DNA from: Treponema sp.
Lineage (GTDB): Bacteria > Spirochaetota > Spirochaetia > Treponematales > Treponemataceae
Direction: 5' to 3'
Assembly (NCBI GenBank): GCA_017940005.1
Contig: JAGAZO010000020.1
Coordinates: forward strand, 186,001-250,000
Length of the DNA stretch: 64,000 bases
Part shown: positions 9,561-18,800 of the stretch, in pieces
Layout: each line of letters begins with the position of its first letter
Position numbering within the stretch: the stretch's first letter is position 1
The notes under the pieces: generated by a model
The model's input: the letters and a program-made list of their open reading frames with translations, nothing else
What the model was told of the DNA's origin: nothing
Database searches by the model: none
Translations under genes and position numbers: made by a program

Positions 9561-9597
9561 ATCAACTGTAGTCGGGGGAGCAGGTACTGATTCCAAT
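9561..9597 (-). repeat. Orphan copy of the 3' end of the SH3b lipoprotein gene
   Basis: On the plus strand this 37-base stretch begins with the same 18 bases (atcaactgtagtcggggg) and ends with the same 13 bases (tactgattccaat) as 11926-11961. About 31 of 37 positions match. At 11926-11961 the sequence is the last codons and stop of an intact gene; here nothing upstream of it remains, and an indel breaks the frame. It abuts the decayed transposase. Confidence 0.7.
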
Positions 9598-9608
9598 CGA
9601 GTATGTAA

Positions 9609-10553
9609 ATTTTTCTGTATTATTCCTTCGGGATGAGCACACGGGACATCCAGCGATACTTGCAGCAGGTTTGCGGGGCGAGATGTCTCCTGAAACAATC
9701 TCACGCATTACCGAATCCGTCATGGTCGATGTGTGTGAATGGCAGAACAGAGCGCTTGACAAATCATATCCGATACTTTTCCTCGACGTGCTGCGCGTGA
9801 ACTCGCGGCAGGACGGAAAAAACATCAACAAAGCCCTTTATATAGCCCTTGAAATCAACTGGAAAGGCAGAAAAGCGGTCTTGGGGCTTATGGCTGACCG
9901 ACACCGAAGGAGCAAAGTTCTGGACACGCAGTCCGCACAAGCGGACAATAAAATAATCTCCTTGCAGTGCGCGGCGGAACCGCATGAGTGTGCTCACGGA
10001 TATTAAAAATCTCGGAGTTGAAGATATTCTTATTGCCTGCATAAACGGACTTACAGGATTTCCTGATGCGGTCAGGGAGGTTTTGGCGGACACCCACATC
10101 CAGCACTGCATCGTCCACATGATTCGAAGCTCCACGAAGTTCGTCTCTTACAAAGATCTGAAGGCCGTCTGCCGTGACCTGAAAGAAGTATACGCTGCAA
10201 TAAATGCTGAAAGCGGGCATAAGGCTCTGCAAGAATTCGGCAAGAAGTGGAACGGCAAATACCCCATGATTCAGTCCTCTTGGGAGCACAACTGGAATGA
10301 CTTCACAGAGTTCTTCAATTCCCCGAAGGACATTCGCAGGGTAATTTATACGACGAACACAATCGAGTCGCTAAATTTCTCGCTGAGAAAAGTCACCAGA
10401 AACAAGTCAAGTTTCGCTGATGATGATTCGATATACAAGGTTGATGTACCTTGCGATTAAGAACACTGGCGCACACTAGACTATGCCAATTAAGGAATGG
10501 AGCTGGCAGTCAACCAGTTCGCTATCTTTTTCGACGGGCGCCTTCTGCTTTGA
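9609..10553 (+). pseudogene. IS256-family (mutator-type) transposase, multiply broken
   Basis: DDE transposase fragments that can be read only by changing frame. GMSTRDIQRYLQQV breaks near 9680 into MSPETISRITES. That breaks near 9890 into WLTDTEGAKFW. A 60-base insertion with an in-frame TAA (9924-9983) follows, before MSVLTDIKNLGVEDI. A one-base insertion lies near 10441, a Trp codon has become TAG at 10477, and one base is lost near 10503 before ELAVNQFAIFFDGRL. The first catalytic Asp (FLDVL) and the Glu (TTNTIESLN) remain. The second Asp site reads ING where the family has VDG, an Asp-to-Asn change. The N-terminal third is missing. Confidence 0.9.
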
Positions 10554-10590
10554 TAGAATTACCATTTACACAGATTTTATGACAGGCTCT
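9609..10590 (+). mobile_element. Remnant of an IS256-family insertion sequence
   Basis: Contains the decayed transposase (9609-10553). At the right edge, 10561-10590, is a sequence of the terminal-inverted-repeat type seen in this family (ATTTACACAGATTTTATGACAG). No matching left terminal repeat was found before 9609, where the element instead abuts the orphan gene end at 9561-9597. The left part has therefore been deleted or rearranged and the element is inactive. Confidence 0.75.
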
Positions 10591-10665
10591 CGTAGCATTT
10601 TTACCGCAGGCAAAAAATTCGTATCTATTTGCACCTCTATTCTTTCGAACGATGCCACATAAAGA

Positions 10666-11103
10666 TTATTTATATTTTATATATATAAAGGCATTTGAAA
10701 TTCTCTCTTCATTTAATTTACCTATCGAAAACTCATGTCTAATTACTTCTTTCTGAATTGGTTCTAATTCTATGATTAGGGAATATTTTCTTTCTTTATT
10801 CAATATATCTAATTCATTTGTATTTAAATTAATATTTTTTGAAGAAATAAAATTTAAATCTTGTCCAAAAATATAATTTGTTCTTAAATGAAGAGAAACA
10901 ATATTATATTTTTCTTTTACGGTTAGTTCTATTTTATATTTTGGATAAATCAAATCTCCGTTATATTCTGATAAAATAGTTACTCTAGCTATCTGTACAA
11001 TTTTTCCAATTTTTGGATTTCCAAAACCTTTTAATTCTTTTGAATTACAACTAATACAAAAAGATAAGAATATACAAACTAAACAAATGTATTTTCTATT
11101 CAT
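10666..11103 (-). CDS. Small AT-rich lipoprotein, unknown (immunity candidate)
   Basis: A 145-residue lipoprotein: signal peptide with lipobox SFCISC, then a beta-rich body with no family I recognise. The coding sequence is extremely AT-rich (a hand count of the line at 10801 gives 7 G/C in 60), unlike the housekeeping genes. Its start overlaps the end of the broken gene at 11096-11373. Together with the genes up to 12754 it forms an AT-rich minus-strand cluster downstream of the giant LytM-tipped protein. An immunity or accessory role is inference from that position. Confidence 0.72.
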   Translation of the reverse strand: MNRKYICLVCIFLSFCISCNSKELKGFGNPKIGKIVQIARVTILSEYNGDLIYPKYKIELTVKEKYNIVSLHLRTNYIFGQDLNFISSKNINLNTNELDILNKERKYSLIIELEPIQKEVIRHEFSIGKLNEERISNAFIYIKYK

Positions 11104-11373
11104 CGATGTTTCCTTTTCTAAAAATATTTCTTAACCAATTACTATTTTTGACAGAATAATTTACTTGTTCATCTCCATTTTGAATTCCGAGCTCATATCT
11201 TAAAATATTCATAACCTCACGATTATCAGCATCATTTTCAGTTACTACACAGCCCTTTGAACAAGGTTTATTTTGGTCAGGTGCAGGAGGATGTAAAAAT
11301 CTCCTTTATCATCAAATAACGTAGGAGGAATCATAATAATTATCAATATAGCCCCCATAATACTCTCAAACAT
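11096..11373 (-). pseudogene. Frameshifted small gene with an S-x-G-C motif
   Basis: Read from ATG 11373, the frame runs MFESIMGAILIII... LFDDKGDF and then hits a stop. One extra base in a five-T run near 11298 restores a second open frame, LHPPAPDQNKPCSKGCVVT and on to the stop at 11096. The piece HPPAPDQ(x4)CSKGC resembles the His...Ser-x-Gly-Cys active site of YkuD/DUF2778-like peptidoglycan-modifying domains. That resemblance is tentative. The gene overlaps the next lipoprotein by 8 nt and follows the membrane protein by 9 nt. A sequencing error in the homopolymer cannot be excluded. Confidence 0.5.
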
Positions 11374-11382
11374 TTTAATATC

Positions 11383-11808
11383 TTATTCTTGGTTTTTCAT
11401 GTGGTCAGTATATGATTTTTTTATTTTATCAATTATTTGATGAATTATCATTGCAAGAAAAAATCCAACTGATAACAAACCAAGCAAAATACTACCACCC
11501 AATAAAATTATTCGTCCAATAATTTTATCTGAAAATGATAAAAAAATAAAAAGACCTATAGTTCCAATTAGCAAGATAAAAAAAAGTTTTAAGAAAATCT
11601 CAAGTATTTCTTTTAGATTTAAAGTTTTCTTAAAAAAATTAGAATATTTGCAATAATATAAAAAACCAAACCCGGAATAAATAGTAGATAATATAATGGT
11701 GCCAATACTATGACTGCTGAACAAAAAAGAAAAACGCAATGAAAATGGAATAGAGACTATCATAATTAAAGTGAAGATACTCAAAAAATTCGTGTCTCGT
11801 TTTTTCAT
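11383..11808 (-). CDS. Four-helix membrane protein, unknown (immunity candidate)
   Basis: A 141-residue, very hydrophobic and Ile/Phe/Leu-rich protein with about four transmembrane helices, in helical-hairpin order, and a basic C-terminal tail (DKIKKSYTDHMKNQE). The line at 11521 has about 12 G/C in 60. I recognise no family. Small polytopic proteins of this kind are common as immunity partners of secreted toxins, and it lies in the AT-rich cluster behind the giant peptidase-tipped protein. That role is inference. Confidence 0.7.
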   Translation of the reverse strand: MKKRDTNFLSIFTLIMIVSIPFSLRFSFLFSSHSIGTIILSTIYSGFGFLYYCKYSNFFKKTLNLKEILEIFLKLFFILLIGTIGLFIFLSFSDKIIGRIILLGGSILLGLLSVGFFLAMIIHQIIDKIKKSYTDHMKNQE

Positions 11809-11819
11809 TCTTCTCTCTC

Positions 11820-11900
11820 CTATCGCATATCCCAGTCAGATGGATGGTCGCGTCTTCTTCGTAATTCACTCGATTCTTTGCAGACGTAGGATGATTTGGT
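11820..11900 (-). other. Short stop-bounded coding fragment, possible gene debris
   Basis: Between the SH3b gene and the membrane protein gene, the minus strand carries a 26-codon open stretch ending ESSELRRRRDHPSDWDMR and a TAG at 11820-11822. It has no start codon or ribosome site. The Arg-rich ending looks like the C-terminus of a lost protein, perhaps a displaced toxin tip. The rest of 11809-11926 shows nothing else. Confidence 0.2.
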
Positions 11901-11925
11901 TCAGAATTGCTGCAGAAAAAGCTGC

Positions 11926-11961
11926 ATCAACTGTAGTCGGGGGTCACATACTGATTCCAAT
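11926..11961 (-). repeat. 3' end of the SH3b gene, parent copy of the 9561-9597 duplicate
   Basis: Holds the last codons (WNQYVTPDYS) and the TGA of the SH3b lipoprotein gene. It shares 18 bases at one end and 13 at the other with 9561-9597. Confidence 0.7.
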
Positions 11962-12754
11962 ATTCTGACTCATGTTCAGCAAATGCAGCTTTAATCCGTT
12001 CCTTGTCATGCTCGTTGAAATATATTTTTGCAAATCCTCCAAATACCCAGCCTTCTGTTCCATCTGCAAGCTGCACTTTGTACCAAGGAAACTCCAGATT
12101 GTCTATTTTGTCCTTACTCTCGGTGCAATCGATGAGATAAATATCGTCAAACTTATTGAATTTGCCTATCACTTTCGTATCTACTTTAGTGTCGGGATTT
12201 TCTCGGACACGCAAGCCATCCGTAATAACAAGCGCGTGACAATTCCCTTTTGAAACCACAATTTTACTCAAATCTATACCACCATCATAGCCATCTTCAC
12301 CATTGTTGCCATCAGATGACAATCTTCTCTCTATTTGCTTCTTTGTAATTATAGCGCTTTCCTTTTTAGGATAATTATAATCTCTATATGCTGGTTCACC
12401 ACGCAGGATAAAATTACAAGACAAATACGACACTATAACAGTATTGTTTATAATTTCATGTGTATCATATTGCTGGTGATAATATGATGCTCCGTAAGAA
12501 CATTCCCACTCCCCATGATCATTTTCTATAGTGCCTGCATAGCCTCCATCCTTACGCTGAATATAAAAACGAAATTGATTCTGGCTAATAAGCTCTTGCA
12601 AAGAAACGGTGCTATCATCGCTTTCTTCATCATCCAGCAACTCACTTTCGGGTTCAAATTCAGCTATCACTGTCGCTATTTGTTTCTTTGCGCATGAATT
12701 AAATATTAAGCACGCCAATACCATAATGCATATTAAAAGTATTTTAGCTTTCAC
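11927..12754 (-). CDS. SH3b-domain lipoprotein next to the LytM-tipped giant protein
   Basis: A 275-residue lipoprotein. Start GTG at 12754 has AAGGAG 7 nt upstream; the nearby ATG runs straight into TGA. The lipobox is LIFNSC. After an acidic stretch (LLDDEESDDS), residues about 175-245 form a bacterial SH3 domain (ITDGLRVRENPD ... FPWYKVQLADGTEGWVFG). SH3b domains often bind peptidoglycan. It is the first gene after the giant M23-tipped protein on the same strand, with a terminator between. Protecting or binding the cell wall against that peptidase is a plausible but unproven role. GC is about 35% in a sampled line. Confidence 0.78.
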   Translation of the reverse strand: MKAKILLICIMVLACLIFNSCAKKQIATVIAEFEPESELLDDEESDDSTVSLQELISQNQFRFYIQRKDGGYAGTIENDHGEWECSYGASYYHQQYDTHEIINNTVIVSYLSCNFILRGEPAYRDYNYPKKESAIITKKQIERRLSSDGNNGEDGYDGGIDLSKIVVSKGNCHALVITDGLRVRENPDTKVDTKVIGKFNKFDDIYLIDCTESKDKIDNLEFPWYKVQLADGTEGWVFGGFAKIYFNEHDKERIKAAFAEHESEYWNQYVTPDYS

Positions 12755-12782
12755 TTCATTTCTCCTTAATTTTCATTATAAA

Positions 12783-12817
12783 AAATCTCCCATAAAGCAA
12801 TTACTCATGGGAGATTT
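12783..12817 (-). terminator. Rho-independent terminator of the giant gene
   Basis: AAATCTCCCAT (12783-12793) pairs with ATGGGAGATTT (12807-12817), an 11-bp stem with a 13-nt loop. On the minus strand it is followed by a T-run that leads into TATAAT. That hexamer could serve as a -10 box for the SH3b gene, though no good -35 is spaced correctly. Confidence 0.75.
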
Positions 12818-12823
12818 ATAAAT

Positions 12824-15800
12824 CTAGTGCACATAAAATTTTTTATTGTCATAAAAGGCAGTTGGATCGTAAACAGTTCTCCAGCTTCCATTGTACATAC
12901 TGCCACTCGTATAACTATTTCCAAGAAGCATTTGCATTGTTGTAGTTGAATAATACTTATTATCTGTCGTATATATAGAATAATGTAAATGGGCACCAGT
13001 CGTCTTTTCGCCTGTATTGCCGAATACTCCAACAACTTGTGACGATGAATAATAGGTGTCGTTAATCAAAGGTGATTTTTCTTTCAAATGTCCATATTCC
13101 CCATATATACCTGTAGAAATAAAAATATCTTCAAAATTATACCCATATTCCATTTGAAGCGTCCAACCTTCTGCATCATTCCAATCATTTGAAAAAACTT
13201 TCCCTCCTATACCAGCAAGAATATTTTGGGAACCAGAATCAATAACCAAATCGATTCCATAATGCAAATTATTATAACTTTTATAATAATTCAAATAGTC
13301 AGATAGTAAAACACCATTTTTATTTCTAATGTAATCGCCATAACTACCAGAAATACGGATGTCATTAGATTCAAAGAAACTTCCCGCATTGTTATAGAAA
13401 TTCTCTTTCGCCGCATACAGATTGGCATACCGTTGCCACGCAGCATCGGGCACATCCTTTTCAACCGCACCCTCAAGGAATCTCCCATAATTCGCCGCAA
13501 TGTTCGCATCCACCGTCAAGTCGTAATGATGCACAAATGCCCGCGCCACTATTGTGTTCCCGTACTGCCCGAATACTGTCGCGCCGTCAATTCGTTTTCC
13601 CATGTTAAGTGCGTCCACATCTACGTTGTCGGTAAATGACCATTTTCCCGCGCCGCTTTCGCCGACCGTTCCATCCCTGCTATTCCAATACCATTTGTCA
13701 CTATTATACGGATTTGCCTTGTCGACGGTATGCGTCATGCCGTATTTTTCCATAAGTCCGCGCACCGCATGTTTCTGCTCTTCCGTCGCATTCTTGCCGC
13801 ACAGTATTTCTACAAGGCTTCCCTCTATGCCCTGCGACTTGGTCTTGTAAATGAGGTTTCCGTTTTCATCGTACAGGTTCGCTTTTCCGTCGTACTCGAT
13901 GCTGCCGTCGCCCAGCAGCTTCCAGTAGTCCGCGCTGGAATCATAGGTAGCTCCGACGTACCGCCCGAACGCGCTCCAGTCGCCCGTGAGCTGCGCGTAC
14001 TGGTACACCGCCATGTCCATAACAAGCTGTCCGTCCGTGTCCTTCAGCTTATCGTCAGCCCTCATGCGCAGCGCCATCTCCGTGTGCACTTTCGCCGCTC
14101 TCGCCGTCTCCGCCGCGTTGTCCATGCCAACCATGCCGTCACGGTATGCCTCGTGCCCAAGCCGCACCGCGTTCTCGTACGCGTTCCCACTGTCCTGCAT
14201 CGCTATCGTGCGTCCGCCGCTTCCGTTGCTTACTGTCTGCGCCACATGCTCCGTGCCAACGGCAAACACGAGCTCGTCCTTGCCGCTCGCAAGCCGCGCC
14301 GCCGTGTTCTCCTGCGTCCAGTCTCCGTACACGTACGCTTTGTACGCCGCATCTCCTTTCGCGCTTCCGTTCGACCGCGCGTAGCTTCGCAATGCAGCGC
14401 GGTCTGCAGCCCGCTTGGCGAATGTGTACATGCTGCCTGCCACGTCAATGCCGCCCGTGCCTATCCGTGCCGTCACTCCACCGCTCCCGAAGTTCACTTC
14501 CAGTACTCCCGTTCCTTGCAAATTATTTATTACGCGCTCCCACGTGAGCTCTCCGCCTTTGCTGACCGTTCCAAGCTGCCCGCTTCCGTTGCTCCGCGCC
14601 ACAGCGCTTCCCAGCATGTCCGCCACTGCTCCGATGCTCGCCACGTTTATCGTGATTCCGCCCATGTCGTCATACGCCTGCCTCCAGTCGCCGCCCGCGT
14701 ACGCCACATATACTCCGTACTCGGTCGCGTTGCCTGCAACTTTCGTTCCCAAGCTTATAAGTGAACCATAGAACTTGTTCGTCTCTGCGCTCAGCGCGTT
14801 CGTAAGACCCGTGCTGAGTCCGCCCGTTACGCCTGCTCCCAGCGAGGACGCGACGGTACTCGCGCTCCACCAGCTCCTGTTCGCGCTTTCCCAGTCCATA
14901 GCAAGCCTGCCGTTCGCGTCCACGTGCACCGCGTTCATGTAGCCGTTCGCGACTGATGTCGCGTAGCTGCTGCCTGCGCTCCATGCGGCTGTCGCCACGC
15001 CTTTGAGTGCTGCGCTTCCCAGCTTATCTATCGCTCCACTTACTGCGCTTCCTGCTGCACTCATACCCATGCCCAACGCAAAACTCGCCCCCGCCTTGCC
15101 TATATCTACAGCAACTTCAAGCGGTGTTTTATACTCTATTGCCAGATCAAGCGTTCCAAACAATGCGTCATCCATTAACGCTATCCATTTGTGCCCAGTC
15201 GCATTCGCTATTATGTCACATGCTATAGATGTCAGCTGCTTGAGCGTTGGCGGTTCTACAAGTCCTCCTGCCGCCCACAGCTTTTTCTCGTACGGTGCTT
15301 TTGCCAGCTCAGTGCTTCCGTGCTGCATCATCATCTCGTTCCATGTAAAATCGAGCATGATAACGTTCAGCTGTCCGCGTCCGTATGCCGCTATGTTAGC
15401 TTCTGCGTCTTTTGTAAAGTCAGGGTTATCTGTAAATACAGGAACATATCCGAGATGTTCCCCAAGCTCTCCGTCGCGGATTTCTACAACGGATTTCTGT
15501 AGCTCGCGGTATTCCTGCTGAAGCTCCTTGTATTCAGACTGTTTTGCCTCGTAATCTTTCGTGGTATTCTCACTAATTTTATTCAGTTTGTCAAGCACTT
15601 TTTCAAGTTCTTCCAGACGCGCTTTTTTCTTCTTGTATGATGCAACGGCTCCGTCGTTTTCCTCCGATGTACTATATTTCGATACATCTCCAGATTCCGC
15701 TATATTTCGCGCTATTACGTGCTGTTTTATTCCGCCATCTGCATCAGCAGCTCCAAATATGCGCGTGCTCCATTCATCGAGCTCTTTCTGCGCATTTGCA

Positions 15801-18800
15801 ACGGCTGTCATTATCATCATGTCGTCAGCATCGTTGCCAACAGAGAGTTTTACGCCAGGTACATCCGTCTTGAAATGCTCGTATTTCCGCACAATCTGCG
15901 TTTCGCTCTTTCTCCCATACATGTAGGCATCAACTGTAACTGTCCGCCGATACACCCCGTCAATATGATACCCTGCGCTGCTTACAAGTTGTTCTTCCCA
16001 TGCATCCATGTTATCGTTTTCTGCTGCTATGCGCGACATGTACTGCTGCTTAAGTTGCTCTATGCGCAACGATGCTTGTTCAGCTGCAAGTTTTGCCGCA
16101 AGACGCTTCATTTCACTTTCAATGCCGCCCTGCGTTTCAAGCGCGGCACGCAGCGATTCTGTTCCAGCAATGCTCATGGAGTTTCCCTTGCGAACTGTCT
16201 TTCCTGCATTTTTCGCTTGTACTGCAAGGTTTCCCGCAGCTACACCAAGCTGCTCCATAAGAGAGCCGTCATAAAGGCTTGATACCCACGCGTTCATATC
16301 AGCGCTGATTTTTTTCACCGCGCTGTCCCGCGCTACAGCTTCCTGTATTGCGGCGAGCCCCGCTGCTATTTCTTTGCCCGCGTTAAGCCCGCTCGCTTCA
16401 AGTAATTCCCAGTCACCAACATTTTGCGCATACACATACTGCTCTACGAGCCATTTCTCTTTGCGCGAAAGAAAATCAGTATATCCATCTTCCCATGCAT
16501 TGCTTTTCTCTGCATATTCTTTGATAAACTTTTCACGCCACATATTGTAGCTACTGTTTATTTTGCCTTCCGCTTTTACCCATTCCTCTTCCGCTCGAGC
16601 AAGTATTTGCAGTATTTGAGATTCTAATGTTTCCCGCTGTATATGCATATCATTGAGCAACAAATCAAGTTCAGTTTTCCGTGCATCATATAATAGCTGC
16701 ATCTCATTGGAAAGCTCTGCACTATATTCAGCAGAAAGGTTTCCCACCATATTCTCAATATATGATTCAGTTACATTACGATAGCTTATATATTTTTCAT
16801 CTCCAAATTTGCTGTATAATGCCTGCAAGTTATTCCGATGAACAGTCTCTCTCCATGTAGCTGTACCCCATGCATTTTCTGCAAGCGTGGCTAGTTCTTG
16901 TATGCTGATATGTTCACCTAAAACATCATCTGCTGCTTTCACGCCGAATGTAAGTTCTGCTACGCTATTGTTATATGTTTTTGCTGCATCATATTGTGCT
17001 TTACGCAACATCATGGCTTTAGACTCCAGTGCTTCATATGCATTTTTTTGCGAGACTGCAAGCACATTACCCATTGCGGCAATCACATCAACTGCAGAAG
17101 CATACCCATATCCTCCGCTTTCAGCACGCTTTTTCTTCTGCACGCTCTCAAATAAATCTTTCATGTTTGTTTGACGGGCAACATTGTCAAAAAGCTGTGC
17201 TTCGAGCTTGCTCATCTCCAATACGTTTTCTACAGTGCCATCTGCTTTTTTCTCGACAAGATTGCTCTGTTTGAGCATTTCAGCAAGGCTTGCTCTGAAC
17301 ATATCATACGTTATCTCTTTTGCCTTGCCCGATTCGTTACTGTCTTTCGCGTAATCACTTGTGCCATATTTCAAAAGGTCAAGCTTCTTTTGCTCCTCTA
17401 CGCGGTTCTGCTCCGCTTCATCATACGCCTGTATAAGTTTTTCGATTGACTGCTCTTTGCTCCGCCTGACACTGCGCTCTGCTCCACTGATTTCCTGAAT
17501 ATCTTTTCTTTTGGAAAAAAATGAAAACGCTATGTCAACGAATACAAGACTTGCTATCGTCGCAGCAATAGCTGGAACAAGCATCCAGAGCGTAACGGGT
17601 GTTATCATGGCATAAAAACCTGCCGCAACAACAGAGAAATATGCTGCTAGTATCGTATTATCACGTTCACTTGATTTGATGTTTTCACAGAGCGCTGCAT
17701 ACGTCTGTTCTCTAAGCAAACTTCCAGCACGCTCCTCAAGATTTTCATGAACATTTGCAAGGTATGTGCCTCGATACAAAAAGTATTTTGCAATGTCAGC
17801 CTCTCCTCCTCCGCTCATCACATCCTCATATACTTTTTTAAGCAAAGATGTTCGAAAGCTATTGTATGAAGTAAGAAGGTTTGACGCATGAAATTTATCA
17901 TGCACTATTGTAACGTTTGCTCCTGACAAAATATCATTCAGCGGATTTTCGTATTTATACCGTCCATCATCGAGTTTTGCAAACCATTCATCCTGTTGCG
18001 ATGTATCTCCAAGCGATTCGAGATACATCGCAGCAAGCACAACTTTTTCAAGATATTCAGGGCGTTTTTCCAATCCTGTATACCACTCAAACGCATCGTA
18101 TCGAGCTTTTTGCATAGAGAGCATTGTTTCGTCGCTCATGCGATATAGTTTTTCTTGAGCTGCAAAATAACTGTCTTTTGCATCATTCATACTTTCATGC
18201 TGCTGCACAAGTATGTTGTCGCATGCTGTGTAATTCAAGCGGAATGCATATGTTCCTCCTGATTCTTCAATGCGTGCAAAATATGATGCCGCTTTATCAT
18301 ATAATTGAATATCTGGCTCCGCGCCACCAAGTGCTCCCTGCTGAATCAATGCTGAACGGGCTTGTTCTACTTTTGCTTCGGCAAAAGCAAGCGCTTGCTT
18401 TTGCTGTTCTATTGCAGCATTGAGCTCATATTGTGCTACCACCGCAGTGTAGTATGCTTCATACGCAACGCTATACTCGTCAAACAGTTTGTTGTACGAC
18501 TCGTCTGCGAATGCCCGTTCTGTCGCGACGCGTCTGTTTGTTTGCATGCCGCTTATCAACTCAAAAGACGCAGCAGCGGCGGCATGAGCCTTTTTCACAC
18601 GCTCAAATTTTTCTACTGGAGATTCATAGCCCGCTTCACGTTCAGTTGAATCAGTGTGCAGATATTCATTTTCTGCCCATCGTTGCACTTCTTCCTGTAC
18701 GCGATGCTCAAGTCGAGCACATTCAAGCTCGTCATATTTTCCATTGGTAATGTCAAGCATAGCATTATACTGCCTGCATGCGATAGAATATGCAGTCAAT

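Noticed and set aside
9366-9608. Left terminal inverted repeat of the IS256-type element
   Set aside because: No sequence matching the right-end ATTTACACAG... repeat could be found; the left end seems to be lost.
9562-9831. Minus-strand ORF of 89 codons opposite the transposase remnant
   Set aside because: It reads through antisense transposase sequence; only its last codons match the orphan SH3b gene end. No ribosome site.
13730-14764. Long plus-strand ORF (344 codons) inside the giant gene
   Set aside because: It is an antisense shadow in the GC-rich zone, Arg/His/Val-rich with no domain and no ribosome site, and the opposite frame encodes the clear continuous protein.
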